Source: Spongiibacter thalassae
GTDB lineage: Bacteria > Pseudomonadota > Gammaproteobacteria > Pseudomonadales > Spongiibacteraceae
Length of the DNA: 64,000 bases
Assembly: GCF_012272835.1 (NCBI RefSeq)
Contig: NZ_JAAWWK010000001.1
Span: forward strand, 682,001 to 746,000
Reading direction: 5' to 3'
In this document: piece after piece, positions 16,248 through 24,851 of the stretch
How positions within the stretch are numbered: position 1 is the first letter of the stretch
How the letters are laid out: the number at the start of each line of letters is the position of its first letter
Made by a program: the position numbers and the translations under genes
Notes under the pieces: model-generated
Database searches by the model: none
What the model saw: only the letters and a program-made list of their open reading frames with translations
Told to the model about the DNA's origin: nothing

Positions 16248-17939
16248 ATGAATAGTGTCGAGACAGGATCGCCACTACTTAGCTACGTGAGGGGGGCTAG
16301 CATTTGCGACGGGCTGGATAGCGCTGAATGGCATGAGCAGGCCGATGTCGTGGTTGTTGGCCTGGGTGCAGCGGGTGCCAGCGCGGCGATAGCGTTACGT
16401 GATGCCGGGAAAAGTGTTGCAGTCGTGGAACGATTTGAAGGTGGTGGTGCAACGGCGCTAAGTGGTGGAATTGTTTACGCGGGAGCTACAGAACATCTCG
16501 CTAATGCTGGCTACACCGATACTGTTGAAGACATGTTCGCCTATCTGAAAAGCGAGGTCGGCGACGCTGTAGATGATAGCCTGTTGATGGATTTCTGTAA
16601 AAACAGCAGTGACCTTATCGGCTGGCTAGAAAATTTGGGAATTCAGTTTGGTAGTCATGTGGATATGGAAAAGCGTTCTTATCCACGCTGTAACTATGAC
16701 CTTTATTTTTCTGGCAATGAACGGGCGAATAGCAGCAAGAGATTCGCACGTCCTGCGCCCCGTGGGCACCGCGTAAAAGGCAAAGGCTTTACGGGGCGGG
16801 TGTTGGCAGAGACCTTGATCGATAACGCAACCCGTAAGGGAGTAGATATTTATCGCCATACACGAGTCGAAAGCCTGGTGGTGGATGAGCAAGGGGCGGT
16901 GATCGGGGTCGAGGTACGCTCAATCCCGCGCGGGAGCAAGGGTTGGCGACGACATATGTCACTGGTGCGGAAAATTAATCGCTATCAGAGGTTCATACCA
17001 GCGCTGACTTTCAAGACGCTCCGTAGACTGCGCGAAATCGAAAATCAGTTTGGTGTCGTCCGCAGAATACGGGCGCGCGACGGGGTAATACTGGCTACCG
17101 GTAGTTTTTCCTTCAATCGCGAGATGATCGAAGAATACGCCCCCGTCTACCGAGATGCCTTGCCATTGGGTGCGGCCGGATGTGACGGCAGCGGTATGCA
17201 GCTAGGCCGTAGTGTCGGTGGCGCTTTGACGTTAATGGGTCGCGTGTCTGCCTGGCGGTCAATTTCTCCGCCTGTCAGCTTTGTTGAGGGCATTGTGGTA
17301 AATCGGTCGGGGCGGCGGTTTATCGCAGAAGATATTTATCTTGGCCATCTGGGCCGGGCGATTGTAGAGGATCAAGAGGATAGCGCTTGGGTGGTAGTTG
17401 ATAGTCAGGGATATAAGAATGCGCTGTGGGAGGCCCTGCCTCGCCCGAATCAGAGCTGGGGAACCTTCGGTGCACCGCTGTTAGTCAATTTGCTGCTGGG
17501 TGCAAAAAGGGCTTCAACCTTGGTCAAACTGGCGAATGTGTGTGACATCGACGCCGACTGCCTCGTGAATACTGTAGAACAGTACAATCAATATTCTGAG
17601 CAAGGCGAAGAGCCCTTTGGTAAGTCGGAAAAGTACTTGAAGCCGCTTTCCAAAGGGCCTTTTTACGCGCTGGATATATCGACGAAAAGCCGATATTTCC
17701 CGTGTCCTTCGATACCTATGGGTGGTTTGAAGGTATTGCCTTCTACGGGAAGTGTTATGCGGGATGATGGTAGCTGCATCGATGGTCTGTATGCCGCCGG
17801 GCGCTGTGCAGCGGGTATACCATCAGGCTTTTATGTTAGCGGAACATCATTGGCTGACTGTATCTATTCCGGGCGACGCGCCGCGCGAAGTATTGTTAAC
17901 CGTGGGGTGAGTCAACTGTCAGTTGACAAGTGTACTTAG
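16248..17939 (+). CDS. FAD-dependent oxidoreductase of the fumarate reductase / 3-ketosteroid-delta1-dehydrogenase family
   Basis: 563 residues from ATG 16248; a TTG at 16239 overlapping the upstream stop is less likely. The Rossmann motif VVVGLGAAGASAA lies at 35-47 with the ribose-binding acidic residue in VVERFEGGGATALSGG. The C-terminal FAD closure SGFYVSGTSLADCIYSGRRAA is typical of KstD-like and urocanate/fumarate reductase-like flavoproteins. KstD desaturates ring A of 3-ketosteroids, and some relatives act on other enones. Its neighbour is a Rieske oxygenase, the same enzyme class pairing seen in steroid nucleus attack, but the substrate here is not proven. Its 3' end overlaps the convergent tetR gene by 21 bases. 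Confidence 0.85.
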   Translation: MNSVETGSPLLSYVRGASICDGLDSAEWHEQADVVVVGLGAAGASAAIALRDAGKSVAVVERFEGGGATALSGGIVYAGATEHLANAGYTDTVEDMFAYLKSEVGDAVDDSLLMDFCKNSSDLIGWLENLGIQFGSHVDMEKRSYPRCNYDLYFSGNERANSSKRFARPAPRGHRVKGKGFTGRVLAETLIDNATRKGVDIYRHTRVESLVVDEQGAVIGVEVRSIPRGSKGWRRHMSLVRKINRYQRFIPALTFKTLRRLREIENQFGVVRRIRARDGVILATGSFSFNREMIEEYAPVYRDALPLGAAGCDGSGMQLGRSVGGALTLMGRVSAWRSISPPVSFVEGIVVNRSGRRFIAEDIYLGHLGRAIVEDQEDSAWVVVDSQGYKNALWEALPRPNQSWGTFGAPLLVNLLLGAKRASTLVKLANVCDIDADCLVNTVEQYNQYSEQGEEPFGKSEKYLKPLSKGPFYALDISTKSRYFPCPSIPMGGLKVLPSTGSVMRDDGSCIDGLYAAGRCAAGIPSGFYVSGTSLADCIYSGRRAARSIVNRGVSQLSVDKCT

Positions 17940-18554
17940 GCCATTGGCAATGAATTGTATTTTTCGCTGTGTGTGACTGGGATCATTGTTGGGGTCGCAG
18001 ACGTTGTTGGAAAGATGGGAAATAGAGTAGACCTCGACAGCTGACTGGCCGACGACGGTGTGCATGAAGTACACCGCCCAAATGGCATTTTTATTGTTTA
18101 AACCGCAGCTCTCAAAGGCGGCGACGTAGCGTTCATACACAGACTGATAGGCTTCGCGCAGACCGATAATAAGTTCAGGCTTATCAATAAGGCTGTCGCA
18201 GTGAATCAGTAGTTTGAGGTAGGTGCGCCACTTGTTTTTCCTGGAGCTCATCACATCAAAGGCAGTAACGTAGGCCGACACGACGTCCTGTATTGACGGA
18301 TGTGATGAATGTTGAAGAACCTTGTTCAATGATGAGAGCAGAACCCGGTTTATTGTTTTGGTTCGGCGTTGAATAGCAAAGCGGAAGAGATCGTCCTTGG
18401 AGCCAAAATGGTAGCGAATAAGATTCAGCGATATACCGCAGTTGCCGGAAATATCGCGTAATGAAACACCGTAGTAGCCGCGACTTGCAAAGAGCTTTTC
18501 GGCTTCGTCGATTATTTTCGTCTGTGTGTCTGACAGTTCTGTTTTGTTAACCAT
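17919..18554 (-). CDS. TetR/AcrR-family transcriptional regulator
   Basis: 211 residues from ATG 18554. An upstream ATG at 18605 would overlap the start codon of the divergent gene and leave no promoter, so I prefer 18554. The N-terminal helix-turn-helix is clear (TKIIDEAEKLFASRGYYGVSLRDI, then GISLNLIRYHFGSKDDLF). The C-terminal ligand domain has no recognisable family match. It is divergent from the E1-alpha operon and convergent with the KstD-like gene, so it is the natural candidate regulator of the surrounding block, including the TAC-RACT-GTA sites. Confidence 0.88.
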   Translation of the reverse strand: MVNKTELSDTQTKIIDEAEKLFASRGYYGVSLRDISGNCGISLNLIRYHFGSKDDLFRFAIQRRTKTINRVLLSSLNKVLQHSSHPSIQDVVSAYVTAFDVMSSRKNKWRTYLKLLIHCDSLIDKPELIIGLREAYQSVYERYVAAFESCGLNNKNAIWAVYFMHTVVGQSAVEVYSISHLSNNVCDPNNDPSHTQRKIQFIANGLSTLVN

Positions 18555-18603
18555 AGAGCGCAGTTGGTCCACGTTGAAATTACACAAGTAAGAGGATTGT
18601 ATC
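18555..18603. promoter_or_regulatory. Short divergent promoter between tetR and the E1-alpha operon
   Basis: Only 49 bases separate the two starts. AGAGGA at 18591-18596 is the ribosome site for ATG 18604. TCCAC followed directly by GTTGA lies at 18569-18578 and resembles the TCYAC-N3-GTDGA motif with the three-base centre missing; this may be chance. Confidence 0.35.
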
Positions 18604-19584
18604 ATGGATAATCAGCAAGGCCCGACCAATGAGGTGTTGCTAGAGCTGTACAAAAAATGTGCTCTGGCAAAAATCAACGATGAAAATGCCCGCCGGGTAA
18701 TTATGAATGGCACGCTGCCAATGATCTATTATTCACCCCGGGGGCAGGAGGTTATTCCGGCTGCGATGTCGGTGAACCTCAGGGATGACGATACGATTTG
18801 TACGATCTACAGAGGTATGCACGATATGGTGTGCAAGGGTGTTCCCGTTGATGCCCTGTGGGCAGAGTATGCGGGTAAGGCAACCGGCACCTGTAAGGGC
18901 AAGGGCGGGCCTATGCACATAACTCATCCGGAAAGCGGATGTATGCTTACCACAGGAATCGTAGGCTCCAGCCTTCCCATCGCCAACGGTCTCGCGCTGT
19001 CGTACCAACTCAGAAATCTCGATAATGTCAGTGTGGCTTACTTTGGCGATGCCGCCTCAAATATTGGCGCGTTTCACGAGGCTCTTAATATGGCTTCGAT
19101 ATGGAAATTGCCGGTTGTTTTCGTCTGCCAAAACAATCGCTATGGCGAGCACACAACCTTCGCTAAAGCGACATCGGTTAATAAAGTCTCTGATCGCGCG
19201 GCATCCTATGGAATGCCGGGTATTCACGTCGATGGGAACGATGCAATAGCAATGTATAACGCCGCCAAAGAAGCCATCGATCACGCAAGAAGCGGAAAAG
19301 GGCCTGTGTTGATAGAGGCCATGACATTTCGCTTCTACGGCCATGTATTTGGTGATCAGGACGGATACATGGATCAAGCAGAGAAAAAACGCGCCATGGA
19401 GAATGACCCTGTTCCCAAGCTGAGGGATTTGGTGATTTCCAGAGGAATTGCCAGTGACGCAGAACTTACAGAGATGGAAGCAGCAATTGATAGTGAAATC
19501 AAACAGGCCATAGAGGCTGCCCTGTCGGCGCCGTGGCCAGATGTGGATGAACTTGGTAAAGACGTCGTCGCCAGCGCGGTATAG
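18604..19584 (+). CDS. Thiamine-diphosphate-dependent dehydrogenase E1 component, alpha subunit (pyruvate/acetoin/branched-chain 2-oxoacid type)
   Basis: 326 residues. The ThDP-binding motif appears as GDAASN (149-154) ending in QNN (176-178); most relatives have GDG, so the third position is Ala here. The conserved GGPMHI and HVDGND blocks are present. With the following beta subunit it should decarboxylate a 2-oxoacid or acetoin-like compound and pass the acyl group to a lipoyl carrier. The true substrate is unknown. It leads a long plus-strand operon running to at least 26907. Confidence 0.9.
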   Translation: MDNQQGPTNEVLLELYKKCALAKINDENARRVIMNGTLPMIYYSPRGQEVIPAAMSVNLRDDDTICTIYRGMHDMVCKGVPVDALWAEYAGKATGTCKGKGGPMHITHPESGCMLTTGIVGSSLPIANGLALSYQLRNLDNVSVAYFGDAASNIGAFHEALNMASIWKLPVVFVCQNNRYGEHTTFAKATSVNKVSDRAASYGMPGIHVDGNDAIAMYNAAKEAIDHARSGKGPVLIEAMTFRFYGHVFGDQDGYMDQAEKKRAMENDPVPKLRDLVISRGIASDAELTEMEAAIDSEIKQAIEAALSAPWPDVDELGKDVVASAV

Positions 19585-19595
19585 GGAGAATGAAC

Positions 19596-20588
19596 ATGGT
19601 AAATACTGAAGAGCAAACCACAGTAATTCAGGCGTTGAATGCAGCTATGGCTGACGCAATGGAGCAGGATGATTCGATATTTCTGTTGGGAGAAGACATC
19701 GCCGACCCAGAGGAAGGAGGCGTGGCAGGAGTAACTGCTGGTCTGTCTACCCGTTTTGGCGATAGTCGGGTACGTTCCACACCGATCTCTGAGCAGGCTA
19801 TTGTGGGTGCCGGTATCGGTGCAGCCTTGAATGGTATGCGTCCGGTGCTGGAAATCATGATGATGAATTTTGCGACGGTCGCCATGGATATGATTGTTAA
19901 TCATGCGGCGAAATTGCGTTTTATGTCAGGCGGGCAAACGCAGGTGCCGTTGACTATACGCATGGCGACCGGTGCGGGTCTGTCTACGGCCGGCCAGCAT
20001 GCCGATTACCTGGAAGCCTGGTTTGCTCATACAGCGGGCTTGAAAGTTGTGACGTATTCCAATCCGGCGGATGCGTATGGCTTGTTACAGTCGTGCATTT
20101 TCGACAATGACCCCTGCATTTTTATCGAGAACTTTCTCTCCTATTCGGTGAAAGGTGGTGCGCCGGAAAAAGGTAGTCGCGTTCCGTTGGGCAAGGCCAA
20201 AGTGGTACGAGAGGGCAGCGACCTGACTATTGTCTGCTACGGCGCGCAGGTTAGTATCGCCCTGTCTGTCGCCGAAAAATTCGCAGCAGAAGGTGTAAGC
20301 GTTGAGGTTGTGGATTTGCGAACCATTAGCCCCTGGGACCAGGAAACAGTGTTTACATCAGTCGCCAAGACCGGGCGTCTAGTCGTCAGTCATGAAGCGT
20401 TGAAGGCCTTCGGGGTGGGCGCCGAGATTGCTGCGGTGGTGCAACAGGAACTTTGGTCAAGCCTTAAAGCTCCGGTGCGTCGCGCAGGGGCGCCAACCTG
20501 TCCAGTGCCGTATTCCCGTCCTCTCGAACTCGCCTTCATGACGTCGGTCGAGGATCTCGAAACTGAAGCACGTTTGCTCCTTAAATAG
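19596..20588 (+). CDS. Dehydrogenase E1 component, beta subunit
   Basis: 330 residues from ATG 19596, which has GGGAG seven bases upstream; the ATG at 19590 is too close to that site. It has the transketolase pyrimidine-binding and C-terminal domains of E1-beta proteins (LLGEDIADPEEGG, RFGDSRVRSTPISEQAIVG, EVVDLRTISPWD). It starts 11 bases after the alpha subunit and forms the alpha2beta2 E1 with it. The usual E2 acyltransferase and E3 genes are not nearby; instead a lone lipoyl-domain gene follows. Confidence 0.9.
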   Translation: MVNTEEQTTVIQALNAAMADAMEQDDSIFLLGEDIADPEEGGVAGVTAGLSTRFGDSRVRSTPISEQAIVGAGIGAALNGMRPVLEIMMMNFATVAMDMIVNHAAKLRFMSGGQTQVPLTIRMATGAGLSTAGQHADYLEAWFAHTAGLKVVTYSNPADAYGLLQSCIFDNDPCIFIENFLSYSVKGGAPEKGSRVPLGKAKVVREGSDLTIVCYGAQVSIALSVAEKFAAEGVSVEVVDLRTISPWDQETVFTSVAKTGRLVVSHEALKAFGVGAEIAAVVQQELWSSLKAPVRRAGAPTCPVPYSRPLELAFMTSVEDLETEARLLLK

Positions 20589-20635
20589 CTTTCATCAATA
20601 GATAGTCGACAACAATTTGATAAGAGGTAGTACCT

Positions 20636-20872
20636 ATGACCGTAAAGATACTGATGCCGAAAATTGGCTTTTCCATGAGTGAAGGCAAGCTTGCTCAATG
20701 GTTGGTCAGTGACGGTACAGCAGTCGCCGAGGGAGACTTGCTGTTCGCGCTTGAAAGTGACAAGTCAGTGCAGGACATTCCATCCCCCGGCACTGGGACG
20801 CTCAGGATCAGCGCGGCGGAAGGCGAAGTCTACGAGGTGGGCGCGGTGTTGGGTGAATTGGTGCCGAGTTGA
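20636..20872 (+). CDS. Free-standing lipoyl-domain (biotinyl/lipoyl-like) carrier protein
   Basis: 78 residues, consisting only of one lipoyl domain. It opens with ILMPKIGFSMSEGKLAQWL, and the lipoylation lysine is K43 in ALESDKSVQDI. In ordinary complexes this domain is fused to the E2 acyltransferase; no E2 catalytic domain follows here. It probably receives the acyl group from the E1 pair just upstream. Either E2 is supplied in trans or the lipoyl protein works with another acyl acceptor system (inference). Confidence 0.88.
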   Translation: MTVKILMPKIGFSMSEGKLAQWLVSDGTAVAEGDLLFALESDKSVQDIPSPGTGTLRISAAEGEVYEVGAVLGELVPS

Positions 20873-20958
20873 GGGATGGTTGTTGCGCCGTTCTCTGGAT
20901 TTGAGTGTGATTGATTCAGATTGTGGTTCGTATCGTCCAAGTTTGTGAGATTAGGTCT

Positions 20959-22419
20959 ATGAGTGATATCAGAGAGAAACTGAAAGGTCTATTGAGGGAG
21001 GATAATCACCAAACGCTACTGTCCTACCGGGGTGACGAGTGGTTGTGGTCCCACTGTGCCACGATTGTGGCGTCGATTGACCAACTTCTTTCCCGCGCTG
21101 GGATCGAGTCGTCAGTCAATGTGGGCTTGATTGCCAGGAACAGACCACCGCATGCGGCGGTTATCCTTGGCATGATAGCCCTTGATCGGCGTCTTACGAT
21201 GGTGCATGTGTATCAATCTCCTGAGGCTCTGGCGCAAGACGTTAAACAGTTACAGCTTGGTGTTGTTGTTGGAGACAGCGATGACTGGGCGAGCAACCTG
21301 AGTGAAATGGTAGAGCGTGAGGGGGTATTGGGCATCGTGCTCCCCTCCGAACGCGGTAGCAGTTGCTCGGCGGTCGGTGATTATCGGCATAGTGATGATC
21401 ACCGCCGTACGGAATCCAACGGATTTGAAGTGCTTAGCAGCGGTACAACCGGTACTCCGTCGAGGACAATCATGCCGTTTACCGTGGTTCAGCGCGCGCT
21501 GGATAGTATTCTGGCCGTTGGGCCTGAAGTCGCTCGGTCGGCGGAGATTGTCAGTTGGCCCTTCGGCACCATTGGCGGTCTGTGCCAGGTGGTCACTGCG
21601 AGTGTCTTGACCCGTCCCTTTGCCCTATTGGAAAAATTCAATCTCGATGAGTGGCTGGAAGCGATAGATCGCTATCAGCCGATGATCCTGTTTGTGCAAC
21701 CTGCGGTATTGCGCATCGTGCTCGATGCTGCAGTACCCAAGGAACGTTTGTCGTGTCTCCAGGTTATTTCCGGCGGGGCAGGTCCGCTTGAGCCGGAATT
21801 GCAGCGGCGTTTTGAGGAGCGCTATGGCATTCCGCTGCTTTGGGCTTACGGCGCGACAGAATTTTGCGGAACGATCATTAGCTGGACCTTTGAGCTACGT
21901 AAACAGTTTGGTTTGAGCAAAGCCGGAAGTGCTGGCAAACCTATATCCGGGGTGGAGGTGCGAGTGGTTGATGTCACCACGGAGCAACCCTTGCCCCCGG
22001 GTGACACCGGTTGGCTGGAAGCCAAAGTAAACGGACTGGGCGCCGACTGGGTGCGAACAACGGATCTGGCGGCGGTGGATGAAGACGGCTTTGTGTTTAT
22101 CAAGGGGCGTGGTGACGGCTCGATAAATCGGGGTGGGTTTAAAGTTCTTCCCGAGCAAGTCGTAGACTGCCTGCGGACGCATCCTGCGGTGCTGGACGCG
22201 GCGGTAGTCGGCATTGACGATAAAACACTTGGTCAGGTACCGGTAGCGGCCATTGAACTCGCCCGGGATGCGCAGGTAAGTGTGGATGAACTCGATCAAT
22301 TTGTTCGAGGTAAACTGCTCGCTTATCAGGTGCCGGCGCAATGGAAGATAGTTGAAAGCCTGCCAAGAACGTCGACGCTAAAGGTCAAGTTGACGGAAAT
22401 AGCGAGGTTGTTTCCGTAG
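20959..22419 (+). CDS. AMP-forming acyl-CoA synthetase-like (ANL superfamily)
   Basis: 486 residues from ATG 20959. ANL core motifs are recognisable: SSGTTGTPSR (161-170, lacking the usual PKG), YGATEFCG, TTDLAAVDEDGFVFIKGRGDGSINRGG, and a C-terminal LPRTSTLKVKL holding the likely adenylation lysine. It should activate a carboxylic acid as acyl-AMP and then acyl-CoA. The altered P-loop and short length make it a divergent member. It lies in the E1/ACAD operon, about 70 bases before the acyl-CoA dehydrogenase pair that could use its product. Confidence 0.8.
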   Translation: MSDIREKLKGLLREDNHQTLLSYRGDEWLWSHCATIVASIDQLLSRAGIESSVNVGLIARNRPPHAAVILGMIALDRRLTMVHVYQSPEALAQDVKQLQLGVVVGDSDDWASNLSEMVEREGVLGIVLPSERGSSCSAVGDYRHSDDHRRTESNGFEVLSSGTTGTPSRTIMPFTVVQRALDSILAVGPEVARSAEIVSWPFGTIGGLCQVVTASVLTRPFALLEKFNLDEWLEAIDRYQPMILFVQPAVLRIVLDAAVPKERLSCLQVISGGAGPLEPELQRRFEERYGIPLLWAYGATEFCGTIISWTFELRKQFGLSKAGSAGKPISGVEVRVVDVTTEQPLPPGDTGWLEAKVNGLGADWVRTTDLAAVDEDGFVFIKGRGDGSINRGGFKVLPEQVVDCLRTHPAVLDAAVVGIDDKTLGQVPVAAIELARDAQVSVDELDQFVRGKLLAYQVPAQWKIVESLPRTSTLKVKLTEIARLFP

Positions 22420-22489
22420 GACGGGAGGTGATGGCGTGGTATCGCCGCTTTACGTTACCGCCGTACTGCGAAACTATTGAGGAAGACCT

Positions 22490-23701
22490 ATGGATTTTGT
22501 ATTGGATCAATCGTTGGACGCCTTTCGGGCTGAGGTCCGTGAGTTTCTATCGTCAGCATTGCCGAAAGATATGGCTGAGCGAGGCCACCGTTGCTACCAC
22601 GAAGATAAGTCTGATGTGCTTGCGTGGATGAAAATACTCTGCAAAAAAGGCTGGTCGGCGAGCAACTGGCCGGTGGAGTTTGGCGGCACCGGGTGGGGAG
22701 CGGCAAAGCAGTTGGTGTTTGAGGAAGAATGTTTAGCCGCCGGTGCGCCCCAGCGGCCAGTGGTGGGATTGTCTCTGACCGGGCCAGTGATATACACCTT
22801 CGGCAGCGCTGAGCAAATCCAGCGCCATCTACCATTGATTAAAAATGGGGAAACCTGGTGGGGACAGTGCTTCTCAGAACCCAATGCGGGTTCAGACCTC
22901 GCCTCGATGACGTCCACAGCGACGAAGGAAGGCGATAGCTACCGTCTGAATGGCCATAAAATCTGGACGACTTTCGGTCAGTATGCAGACTGGTTGATTG
23001 TGCTGGCTGTCACCGATAAAACCGTGAAGCCCCAGCGGGGAATTTCATTTTTTCTGGTAGACGCCCATAGCCCTGGTATCACCATGAAGCCGATCTACTC
23101 AATGGAACGTGGTCACACATTAAATGAATTTTATTTTGAAGATGTTGTTATTCCCGCTGATGGTCTGGTGGGTGAAGAAGGGAAGGGCTGGTCTTATGCG
23201 AAGTTTCTTCTGGAGAACGAGCGTTCATGGAGTGCCGAAATACCACGGAACAAGGCACTGCTGCAACGGCTATTGCAGATTGCCAGGCTGCAGATAGATG
23301 GCGCAGAGCCAGCGATAAGCCGGCCCGTCTTTCGAGAAAAAATTGCAGACATTACCGCCAGATTGCATGCCCTGGAGATGCTGACTCTTAGGGCGATGAA
23401 TGAACACGAGTCCTGCAAGGGGGAGAGGCTGTCGAACTGGGAGTCTGGCTCGATGCTGCATATCAAGGGCTCTGAAATGCAGCAGGAGATAGGTGCGCTA
23501 ATGATGGAGCTATTGGGCTCCAGCGGAGCGCTCTACTACCCGAGTTATACACAGCGCCCGGGCGAAGAGTATCCGCCGGGGCCTGCGGAGGCCCACGGCG
23601 TTGCGGCAGACTTTCTGTATAGACGGGCGACGACAATTTACGGCGGTAGTAACGAAATTCAGCGAAATATAATCGCCAGGGCCCTGCTTGGGAACGTCTG
23701 A
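22490..23701 (+). CDS. Acyl-CoA dehydrogenase, alpha-type subunit (first cassette copy)
   Basis: 403 residues, preceded by GAGGAAG. FAD and substrate motifs are present (CFSEPNAGSDLASM, KIWTTFGQYADW, and C-terminal TIYGGSNEIQRNIIA). Gly occupies the position where medium-chain dehydrogenases carry their catalytic Glu, as in many bacterial FadE26/28-type subunits that use a Glu elsewhere. It is followed 21 bases later by a second, shorter ACAD, the arrangement of heterotetrameric steroid-side-chain dehydrogenases (ChsE type). A close paralogue is at 46638-47849. Confidence 0.88.
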   Translation: MDFVLDQSLDAFRAEVREFLSSALPKDMAERGHRCYHEDKSDVLAWMKILCKKGWSASNWPVEFGGTGWGAAKQLVFEEECLAAGAPQRPVVGLSLTGPVIYTFGSAEQIQRHLPLIKNGETWWGQCFSEPNAGSDLASMTSTATKEGDSYRLNGHKIWTTFGQYADWLIVLAVTDKTVKPQRGISFFLVDAHSPGITMKPIYSMERGHTLNEFYFEDVVIPADGLVGEEGKGWSYAKFLLENERSWSAEIPRNKALLQRLLQIARLQIDGAEPAISRPVFREKIADITARLHALEMLTLRAMNEHESCKGERLSNWESGSMLHIKGSEMQQEIGALMMELLGSSGALYYPSYTQRPGEEYPPGPAEAHGVAADFLYRRATTIYGGSNEIQRNIIARALLGNV

Positions 23702-23722
23702 ACTGGCATTGGAGCAACAGAA

Positions 23723-24829
23723 ATGAATTTTTTACTGGATGACGAGCAGAAGCAAATCAGGGACAGTGTTCGACGCTTTTTGAGCGGTAACTATCCCTTC
23801 GATGTCAGAACCGAATATGGACGCAGCGGAGAACCTTGCCCGGCAATAGTCGAACAGTTGGTGGCCGGGTCGTGGATTGGCGTGGCGATTTGCGACGAGC
23901 TTGGTGGTGTGGGTGCCGGATTCTCGGAAGCCTGTTTGATTGCTGAAGAGTTTGGTCGCGGACTGGTTGTGGAACCGTTCTGGGCATTGTCGATGGCGCC
24001 GACGGCATTGTTGGAAGGGTTGTCGGAACCATCAGCTCAGAGCACGTTGCAGGGTATTGCTGAAGGACGCTCGTTTGCGGCATTGGGCTTCAAAGGAGAG
24101 CCTCAACCCGGGGTAAGGGCGGAGTCTATTTCCCCTGAACTATTTAGTTTGTCCGGGGGGCCGTTGAGGGTGTATGGCAGTTCGGTAGCAAGCCATGTCC
24201 TTGTGATCGCGGCGATGGATAACAACAGCGCCCGTTGCGGACTGTTTTCCCTTCCAGTGGAGCAACTTTCGAATGAGTTAAAACAGTGGGAACAGCTCGA
24301 TGGCTCACGGGTTGGCTTCCTTGAGCTTAACGGCCTGCAATTGGCGAAAGATTGCCTTATCAGCGAATCCGCTGATTTGGTGGAACGATACGGGCGGGCT
24401 GAAAGCGTCGCCCTTATGGGGTACTGCGCGACAGCGTTGGGCATGATGGAGGCGGTACTGTCGCACACAACCGACTATCTGCAGGTGCGCACTCAGTTTG
24501 GTGTGCCTATCGGGCGCTTTCAAAGTTTGCAGCATCGTCTGGCTGATATGAAGAATGCCCTTGAGGAAGCTCGGGCTATCACACATCGGTCGTTGTGTTT
24601 TGTCGATCAGTCTCCGGAAAAATTCAAGGTGGCGGTTGCCGAGGCGAAGTATCTCGTGGGTAAGAGCGCGTCTTTTGTAGCCGCTCAAGGCGTTCAGCTT
24701 CACGGCGCCATCGGCCTGACGGACGAATTTCTCATCAGCCACTACTTCCGTGCACTGACTGTGTTCTGTCAATCCTTTGGTACTTGTTCCGATCTTTTGC
24801 AGAGCCTCGGAAATACCATTTCTGACTAA
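23723..24829 (+). CDS. Acyl-CoA dehydrogenase, beta-type subunit (first cassette copy)
   Basis: 368 residues. It opens MNFLLDDEQKQIRDSVRRFL and ends with the ACAD block GVQLHGAIGLTDEFLISHYFRAL, but the central TEPxAGSD FAD motif is missing. Such reduced partners pair with an alpha subunit to build one shared FAD site in alpha2beta2 dehydrogenases. It is read from the same transcript as the upstream alpha gene. Its counterpart in the second cassette is 47842-49065. Confidence 0.85.
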   Translation: MNFLLDDEQKQIRDSVRRFLSGNYPFDVRTEYGRSGEPCPAIVEQLVAGSWIGVAICDELGGVGAGFSEACLIAEEFGRGLVVEPFWALSMAPTALLEGLSEPSAQSTLQGIAEGRSFAALGFKGEPQPGVRAESISPELFSLSGGPLRVYGSSVASHVLVIAAMDNNSARCGLFSLPVEQLSNELKQWEQLDGSRVGFLELNGLQLAKDCLISESADLVERYGRAESVALMGYCATALGMMEAVLSHTTDYLQVRTQFGVPIGRFQSLQHRLADMKNALEEARAITHRSLCFVDQSPEKFKVAVAEAKYLVGKSASFVAAQGVQLHGAIGLTDEFLISHYFRALTVFCQSFGTCSDLLQSLGNTISD

Positions 24830-24851
24830 TATTATAAAGGGAGAATACCTC

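Noticed and set aside
24777-24851. N-terminal extension of the first amidohydrolase
   Set aside because: It lies within the ACAD gene, while ATG 24852 has a strong AAGGGAG and matches the paralogue's length.
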